NCBI GenBank assembly: GCA_043816955.1
Contig: JBDRHL010000052.1
Location: 1-54,175 of the forward strand
DNA length: 54,175 nucleotides
Origin: JBDRHL01 sp043816955
Lineage (GTDB): Bacteria; Planctomycetota; Phycisphaerae; Sedimentisphaerales; CAYZTY01
Direction of reading: 5' to 3'
The stretch's first letter is position 1; each line of letters opens with the position of its first letter. Position numbers and translations under genes: made by a program. The notes under the pieces were generated by a model. It was not told the origin of the DNA and made no database searches. It saw only the letters and a program-made list of their open reading frames with translations. Of this stretch, positions 49,768-54,175 are shown in pieces.

Positions 49768-51000
49768 ATGAAAAAAGCAGCGATTGTGAGTATTGGTAAT
49801 GAACTGCTGTCAGGCGAGGTTGTCGATACAAATGCGGCGTATCTGAGTGAGCGGCTGCTGTCTGTCGGTGTCGGTACGGCAGCGGTTCATGTAGCCGGGG
49901 ACAGTCTGCCGGATATTGTCAAGGCTCTTGAGAGAGCGTCTGAAGATGGGGATATTGTGCTTGTGACAGGTGGGCTTGGGCCTACTGATGATGACCTGAC
50001 GCGGCAGGGATTTGGCGAGTTTCTTGGTGTCGAGCTTGAATTCCGGCAGGAGCTGCTGGATCGGATGGAAACATTTTTCACCCGTCGTAATTATATTATG
50101 CCGGAAAAAAATCGCATCCAGGCGTATATTCCGCGGGGTTCGACAGCTTTGCTGAACGAGTTGGGGACCGCTGCTGGTTTTGTAATTGTGCGTGAGGGGA
50201 AACTTTTCGCTTCGATGCCGGGTGTACCAAGGGAAATGAAGGAGATGTTCGAGCGGTCGGTTATGGGGCTGCTGGAGGGATTTGCGGCGGGCCAGGTAGT
50301 GCTGACAAGGAGACTTCGGTGTTTCGGGGCGGGCGAGTCGAGCATTGCAGAGATGCTTGGTGATCTGATGAGCCGGGAGAGGAATCCTTTGATTAACTGC
50401 ACTGTAGATGGGGGGATAATTACGCTTCATATAGTTGCTTCGGCTATGAGCAGAGAGCAAGCGGTAAAGATGGTGGAAGCGGATGAGAAGATTTTGAGAG
50501 GGATACTTGGGAAACTGGTTTTTGGTGTGGACGAACAGACGCTCAGTGAGGTTGTAGGAAAAAAGCTTGCAGAGCGTGGGCTCAGTATTGTGACGGCAGA
50601 ATCCTGCACGGGCGGGCTGCTTGGCAAGACGATTACCGATGTTCCGGGTGCGAGCAGGTATTTCAAGCAGGGGTGGGTTACTTACTGCAATGAAGCGAAG
50701 ATCCGCGAGCTGGGGGTAGATCGAAAGTTAATCGAGAAGCATGGTGCGGTCAGTAAGGAGGTTGCTGAGGCGATGGCAAAAGGAGCGGCGGAACAAGGTG
50801 GTGCGGATATTTCAGTGGGCATTACGGGGATTGCCGGGCCTGAAGGGGCAAGTGAACAAAAGCCGGTCGGACTGGTATATATAGCAGTAAAGTCCGATAA
50901 AGGATGCATGGTTCGGCGGTTTGTATTTTCTTCAGATCGGCAGATAACTCGTCTCAGAGCGGCCCAAACGGCATTGAATATGGTTAGAGAGATACTGTGA
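49768..51000 (+). CDS. cinA: CinA-like protein with nicotinamide-nucleotide amidase domain
   Basis: Two-domain protein of NAD salvage and competence/damage-inducible fame. The N-terminal COG1058/MoCF-like domain starts AAIVSIGNELLSGEVVDTNA and includes VTGGLGPTDDDLTRQG. The C-terminal PncC amidase domain, which turns NMN into nicotinate mononucleotide, has TAESCTGGLLGKTITDVPGA, YCNEAKIRELGV and ISVGITGIAGPEGA. The 410 residues are the full-length form. ATG at 49768 begins the conserved sequence; an open frame upstream is not protein-like. No Shine-Dalgarno is seen, and a weak promoter (TTGCCG-18-TATCTT, 49732-49761) would start transcription at or next to the ATG, so a leaderless mRNA is possible but unproven. 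Confidence 0.93.
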   Translation: MKKAAIVSIGNELLSGEVVDTNAAYLSERLLSVGVGTAAVHVAGDSLPDIVKALERASEDGDIVLVTGGLGPTDDDLTRQGFGEFLGVELEFRQELLDRMETFFTRRNYIMPEKNRIQAYIPRGSTALLNELGTAAGFVIVREGKLFASMPGVPREMKEMFERSVMGLLEGFAAGQVVLTRRLRCFGAGESSIAEMLGDLMSRERNPLINCTVDGGIITLHIVASAMSREQAVKMVEADEKILRGILGKLVFGVDEQTLSEVVGKKLAERGLSIVTAESCTGGLLGKTITDVPGASRYFKQGWVTYCNEAKIRELGVDRKLIEKHGAVSKEVAEAMAKGAAEQGGADISVGITGIAGPEGASEQKPVGLVYIAVKSDKGCMVRRFVFSSDRQITRLRAAQTALNMVREIL

Positions 51001-51002
51001 AT

Positions 51003-51031
51003 TTGACGCGTTGGGCTGAAAATAGTATAAT
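51003..51031 (+). promoter_or_regulatory. Strong sigma-70 promoter of pilB-pilT
   Basis: TTGACG (51003-51008) and a perfect TATAAT (51026-51031) are 17 bp apart, 11 of 12 consensus positions, two bases after the cinA stop. The leader would be about 25 nt. It sets the pilus motors apart from cinA. Confidence 0.75.
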
Positions 51032-51062
51032 GGTAATTTCGGGATGGGCATGATGGAGATGT

Positions 51063-52787
51063 GTGAAGACCACGTTTATGGCAAAAAAACGACGACATTT
51101 AGGTGAGATTCTTTACAAAGCCGGGCTGATCGGAAAAGAGCCTCTGATAGATGCGATCAGGAACGCCAAGGCGAACAACAAACGTCTTGGTGAGACGCTT
51201 GTGGAACTGGGCCTGGTAAGTGAAGATGATGTCACGCGGGGGATCGCCAGGCAGTTCAAGATGGGGTACGTTGATATCGATGAGAACCCGCCTTCAGATA
51301 CCACGATGAAGCTGATACCCAAGGAACTGATGACGAAATACAATGTGCTTCCTCTTGGGATGAGCAACGGGCGGATGAGAATTGCGATCAGTGATCCACA
51401 GGATTTGGACACGCTGGATCTTTTACGGTTTCGGCTGAACACAGAGCTGGACTGTTATCTTGCAAGCCCTTCGAAGATTCGGAATTATATTATTCGCAAG
51501 ACAGACCAGGTTCGAAGCAGCATCGACGCGACGGCGGCGGAGCTTACGGCAGCGGGGCATACTATTGAAGCAGAGATACGACGTGCCGAAGATGTTGAGG
51601 AAGATGAGGAAGGGCCTGTTATCCGGCTTGTTAACCTGATAATTGACGAGGCGTATCACATGCGGGCGAGTGATATTCATATCGAGCCGATGTCCAACCG
51701 TGTTCGTGTTCGGTATCGTATTGATGGTGTATGTATGGAGCGGGACAATATTCCCAAGAATATGCAGGCACCGGTGATTGCGCGTCTGAAGATTCTTTCC
51801 GGAATGGACATGGCGGAAAAGCGGCTGCCGCAGGACGGGCGAATAAGACGGATGATAGGCAACCAGGATGTAGATTTCCGTGTTTCGGCGCTGCCAGGGT
51901 ATCATGGAGAAAGCGTTGTTCTTCGTATTCTGCGTTCGGATGCGGTGAACGTTGGTATTCAATCGCTGGGTTTTGAGGGGGATGACTACGAAAGGTTTCA
52001 GAAGATAATAAAAAGACCTAACGGTATTTTTCTTGTTACTGGGCCGACAGGCAGCGGTAAAACGACAACGCTCTATGCAGCTTTGCAGGAGCTGAACCGT
52101 CCGGATAAAAAGATAATCACGGCGGAGGATCCGGTTGAGTACAGTTTTACGGGCATGAATCAGTGTCAGGTTAATGTCGAGATCGGACTGACATTTGAAA
52201 GGATCCTGCGGTCGATGTTGCGTCAGGCTCCAAATATCATCCTTGTGGGTGAGATTCGTGACGGAATTGTTGCGGACATTGCGATCCAGGCAGCTTTGAC
52301 GGGACACCTGGTATTTAGTACTCTTCATACAAATGATGCTCCAAGTGCGATTACCCGATTAATTGATATGAATGTGAAGCCGTTTCTGGTGGCCAGTGCG
52401 ATTCAAGCAGTAATGGCACAGCGTTTAGTGCGTGTAATCTGCGAGGAGTGTAAGGCTGTGGATGACCATCCTGACCCGCGATATTTGCGGTTATTGGGTA
52501 TAACCCCTGAGGATGTGCGTAAGAAGCCGGTTTATAAAGGTACCGGCTGTACCAGATGCCAGAATAAAGGGTATCGTGGTCGAATAGGGATTTTTGAGTT
52601 GATGCAGATGAATACGGAGTTGCGAGAATTGGCGTTCAGCAAGGCACCAACAAATGAGATCCGCAAGGTAGCGAAAGCATCCGGTATGCGTCCGCTCCTT
52701 GGGGACGGTAAGGTAAAGATATTCAATGGTATAACCACGCCGGAGGAGGTGGCCAGACTTACTCAGGCGGAAGGTCTGGTTTTGTAA
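51063..52787 (+). CDS. pilB: Type IV pilus assembly / type II secretion ATPase, PilB/GspE family
   Basis: Hexameric ATPase powering pilus extension. The N-terminal MshEN/GspE-N domain (LGEILYKAGLIGKEPLIDAI; LGETLVELGLVSEDDV) binds cyclic di-GMP in some relatives. The motor has ASDIHIEPMSNRVRVRYRID, Walker A TGPTGSGKTTTL, the Asp box with EDPVEY, Walker B IILVGEIRD, and the His box TGHLVFSTLHTNDA. A tetracysteine zinc site follows (CEEC and CTRC). Length 574. The start is GTG with GGAG four bases upstream; an ATG five codons later lacks any site. PilB rather than GspE is favoured by the adjacent pilT. No pilin, PilC or secretin gene is present in the window. Confidence 0.92.
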   Translation: MKTTFMAKKRRHLGEILYKAGLIGKEPLIDAIRNAKANNKRLGETLVELGLVSEDDVTRGIARQFKMGYVDIDENPPSDTTMKLIPKELMTKYNVLPLGMSNGRMRIAISDPQDLDTLDLLRFRLNTELDCYLASPSKIRNYIIRKTDQVRSSIDATAAELTAAGHTIEAEIRRAEDVEEDEEGPVIRLVNLIIDEAYHMRASDIHIEPMSNRVRVRYRIDGVCMERDNIPKNMQAPVIARLKILSGMDMAEKRLPQDGRIRRMIGNQDVDFRVSALPGYHGESVVLRILRSDAVNVGIQSLGFEGDDYERFQKIIKRPNGIFLVTGPTGSGKTTTLYAALQELNRPDKKIITAEDPVEYSFTGMNQCQVNVEIGLTFERILRSMLRQAPNIILVGEIRDGIVADIAIQAALTGHLVFSTLHTNDAPSAITRLIDMNVKPFLVASAIQAVMAQRLVRVICEECKAVDDHPDPRYLRLLGITPEDVRKKPVYKGTGCTRCQNKGYRGRIGIFELMQMNTELRELAFSKAPTNEIRKVAKASGMRPLLGDGKVKIFNGITTPEEVARLTQAEGLVL

Positions 52788-52825
52788 TCATTTGCAGGAA
52801 AAGTAGTTATAATCAGGAATAAGAG

Positions 52826-53956
52826 ATGGCAACGGTTCATATTGACAGATTATTGGAAGCGTGTATCAAGCAGGGCGGTTCAGATTTGCATCTTGTTGTC
52901 GGGCGTCCGCCAGTTATGCGGCTGCATGGTCGGCTGCGTTCACTTGAGACGAAGGTTCTTGATGCGGAGAATACAGCGGCACTGATGAAGAGCATTACTC
53001 CGGAGAAGAACCAGCAGGAGCTTCAGGAGGTAGGTGGAACGGATTTTGGGTTTGCTTTTGGCGATGCAGGCCGGTTTCGTGTTGCGATTCTACGTCAGAA
53101 GGGAAGTCTTTCGCTGGTCTTGCGTCTTATTCCATCTAAGCTTCTGTCGTTTGAAGAGATAGGCCTTCCGAAGATATGTACGGCGTTGTGCCGTCGTCCC
53201 AGGGGGCTGTTCCTGGTAACCGGTCCGACGGGCTGCGGGAAAACGACGACGCTAGCAAGCATGATCAACTATATAAATGAGAATTTTGATCGGCATATAG
53301 TGACGGTGGAAGAGCCGATAGAGTACTATCACCAGCACAAGAAGTCGATAGTGAACCAACGTGAGGTTGGTATAGATGTGCCTTCGTTTTCGGAGGCGCT
53401 TCGGCGTGTGTTACGGCAGGACCCGGATGTGATCCTGGTGGGTGAGCTTCGCGACCTTGAGACGATGGAAAACGCGATCCGGGCGGCAGAAACGGGGCAT
53501 CTGGTGTTCAGTACGGTTCACACAACGGGCTGTCAGGGAACGATTAACCGGATTATCGATGCTTTTCCTGTTGACCAGCAGGAGCAGATCCGGGTTCAGT
53601 TGAGCACAAATCTTATAGCGGTTTTAAGCCAGGCACTGTGCCCGCTTGCGAATGGTAAGGGCAGGGTGGCGGCGTATGAATTCATGGTGGTAACTCCGGC
53701 GATATCGAACCTTATTCGCGAGAACAAGACCTACCGGCTCGATTCAAGTATTCAGACGGGTAAAAGAGTTGGTATGCAGCTTCTTGACGAGCATCTGTGG
53801 GATTTATTTGAGGCTGATCGTATAACGATGGAGGAGATGCTTGACAAGGCCAGGCAGCCGGGTGCGCTACTGGAAAAAGCTGAAAGCAAGCACAAAGGCA
53901 TGAGTGCTGAGGCTCGCAAAGCAATTGATGATATGGGGCCGGTACTGCAGACGTGA
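52826..53956 (+). CDS. pilT: Type IV pilus retraction ATPase PilT
   Basis: Hexameric ATPase that depolymerises pili, giving twitching motility and DNA uptake. The N-terminal GGSDLHLVVGRPPVMRLHGR is diagnostic for PilT. Walker A is TGPTGCGKTTTLASM, the Asp box contains VEEPIEYYHQHKKS, Walker B is VILVGELRD, and AIRAAETGHLVFSTVHTT is the PilT family signature around the His box. Length 376 is typical, although the C-terminal AIRAA/retraction region is followed by a somewhat charged tail. It starts 38 bases after pilB. With pilB it provides extension and retraction, and with full-length CinA nearby a link to competence is possible. Confidence 0.93.
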   Translation: MATVHIDRLLEACIKQGGSDLHLVVGRPPVMRLHGRLRSLETKVLDAENTAALMKSITPEKNQQELQEVGGTDFGFAFGDAGRFRVAILRQKGSLSLVLRLIPSKLLSFEEIGLPKICTALCRRPRGLFLVTGPTGCGKTTTLASMINYINENFDRHIVTVEEPIEYYHQHKKSIVNQREVGIDVPSFSEALRRVLRQDPDVILVGELRDLETMENAIRAAETGHLVFSTVHTTGCQGTINRIIDAFPVDQQEQIRVQLSTNLIAVLSQALCPLANGKGRVAAYEFMVVTPAISNLIRENKTYRLDSSIQTGKRVGMQLLDEHLWDLFEADRITMEEMLDKARQPGALLEKAESKHKGMSAEARKAIDDMGPVLQT

Positions 53957-54175
53957 TCAGGGGAGGGGGCAGCGGCGAGGAGGTTTTATCAGTTGGGGGT
54001 TGGAAGTCCCGGTTTTCGATAGTAGAGTTTCTAACCCAACTTTCGCAGATAGGCATTAAAATCGGCGGTTTTGATAGTGCCAGCGGGGTTAGTTTCCACC
54101 ACAAAACCTATCATTTAGCTGGCGGCCGTATATCTTTGGCGGCGGCTGTTTCGGCAAATCCATCTTAAGCTTGTC
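53957..54175. other. Unassigned sequence at the window end
   Basis: An open frame of 71 codons on the plus strand begins with a GTG overlapping the pilT stop, but it lacks a ribosome binding site and any recognisable motif. On the minus strand a frame reading MIGFVVETNPAGTIKTADF then NAYLRKLG looks more protein-like but is only about 27 codons with a stop just before it. The sequence may be the edge of a gene continuing outside the window or a decayed one. No terminator was found after pilT. Confidence 0.3.

Noticed and set aside
1..54175. CRISPR arrays, insertion sequences, prophage, toxin-antitoxin pairs or integron sites
   Set aside because: No regularly spaced repeats, transposase, integrase, terminal repeats or cas-like protein was seen on either strand; gene content is uniformly core-like.

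Overview
The window is about 54 kb of ordinary bacterial chromosome, densely packed with core genes. It holds no rRNA, recognisable tRNA, insertion sequence, prophage or CRISPR array. The genes point to a Gram-negative-type, free-living bacterium that makes diaminopimelate and has type IV pilus motors. A greatly enlarged SecA, an RRM protein, a bacterial topoisomerase VI A subunit, a DUF547 lipoprotein and planctomycete-style pseudopilin-like protein tails suggest Planctomycetota, probably class Phycisphaerae. This placement is inference from gene content; no marker gene was compared.

Layout. 1-3.8 kb (+): lpdA-lipB-lipA (lipoamide dehydrogenase and lipoate synthesis) and a TauE/SafE permease. 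3.8-6.4 kb (-): ribE-pdxA-rsmA, whose promoter implies leaderless ribE mRNA. 6.6-7.7 kb (+): ilvC. 7.7-16.8 kb (-): secA-coaE-rho-valS-BFN nuclease, a housekeeping run led by an 1163-residue SecA with five internal repeats. 17.0 kb (+): RRM protein. 17.4-22.5 kb (-): rnr, rpsT (with a clear terminator), a TPR protein and dapF. 22.8-25.7 kb (-): a small regulatory cluster of MerR-like protein, helical FlgN-like protein, degenerate FlgB-like protein, FlhG ATPase and sigma-28. A 56-bp dyad separates it from a GAF-GGDEF diguanylate cyclase (+). 27-37 kb (-): a secreted helical protein, two paralogous substrate-binding proteins and OppBCDF, followed by STAS and ACT proteins. 37-46 kb (+): rtcB, DUF547 lipoprotein, topoisomerase VI A, yggS, a PP2C-type phosphatase, an NrfH-like tetrahaem cytochrome and accBC. 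46-49.5 kb (-): lysA and a PadR/HAAS membrane-protein pair. 49.7-54 kb (+): cinA, pilB and pilT.

Themes. Several genes touch surface behaviour and its control: sigma-28, FlhG, a cyclase with an intact inhibitory site, a STAS antagonist, a PP2C phosphatase, and PilB/PilT. Metabolic genes cover lipoate, riboflavin, B6, lysine/DAP, branched-chain amino acids and fatty-acid initiation.

The strongest undescribed signals are these. (1) A minus-strand small RNA of about 105 nt between the DUF547 and topoisomerase genes, with a near-consensus promoter, a GNRA hairpin and a terminator hairpin whose loop is seven cytosines. (2) The nested palindrome at the merR promoter of the sigma-28/FlhG cluster. 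(3) An apparently orphan topoisomerase VI A subunit. (4) Repeat-expanded SecA. (5) A CX3CH first haem site in the NrfH-like cytochrome.

Promoter calls are by-eye matches to sigma-70 consensus at 16-18 bp spacing. Protein calls rest on motifs read from the sequence, not on searches.
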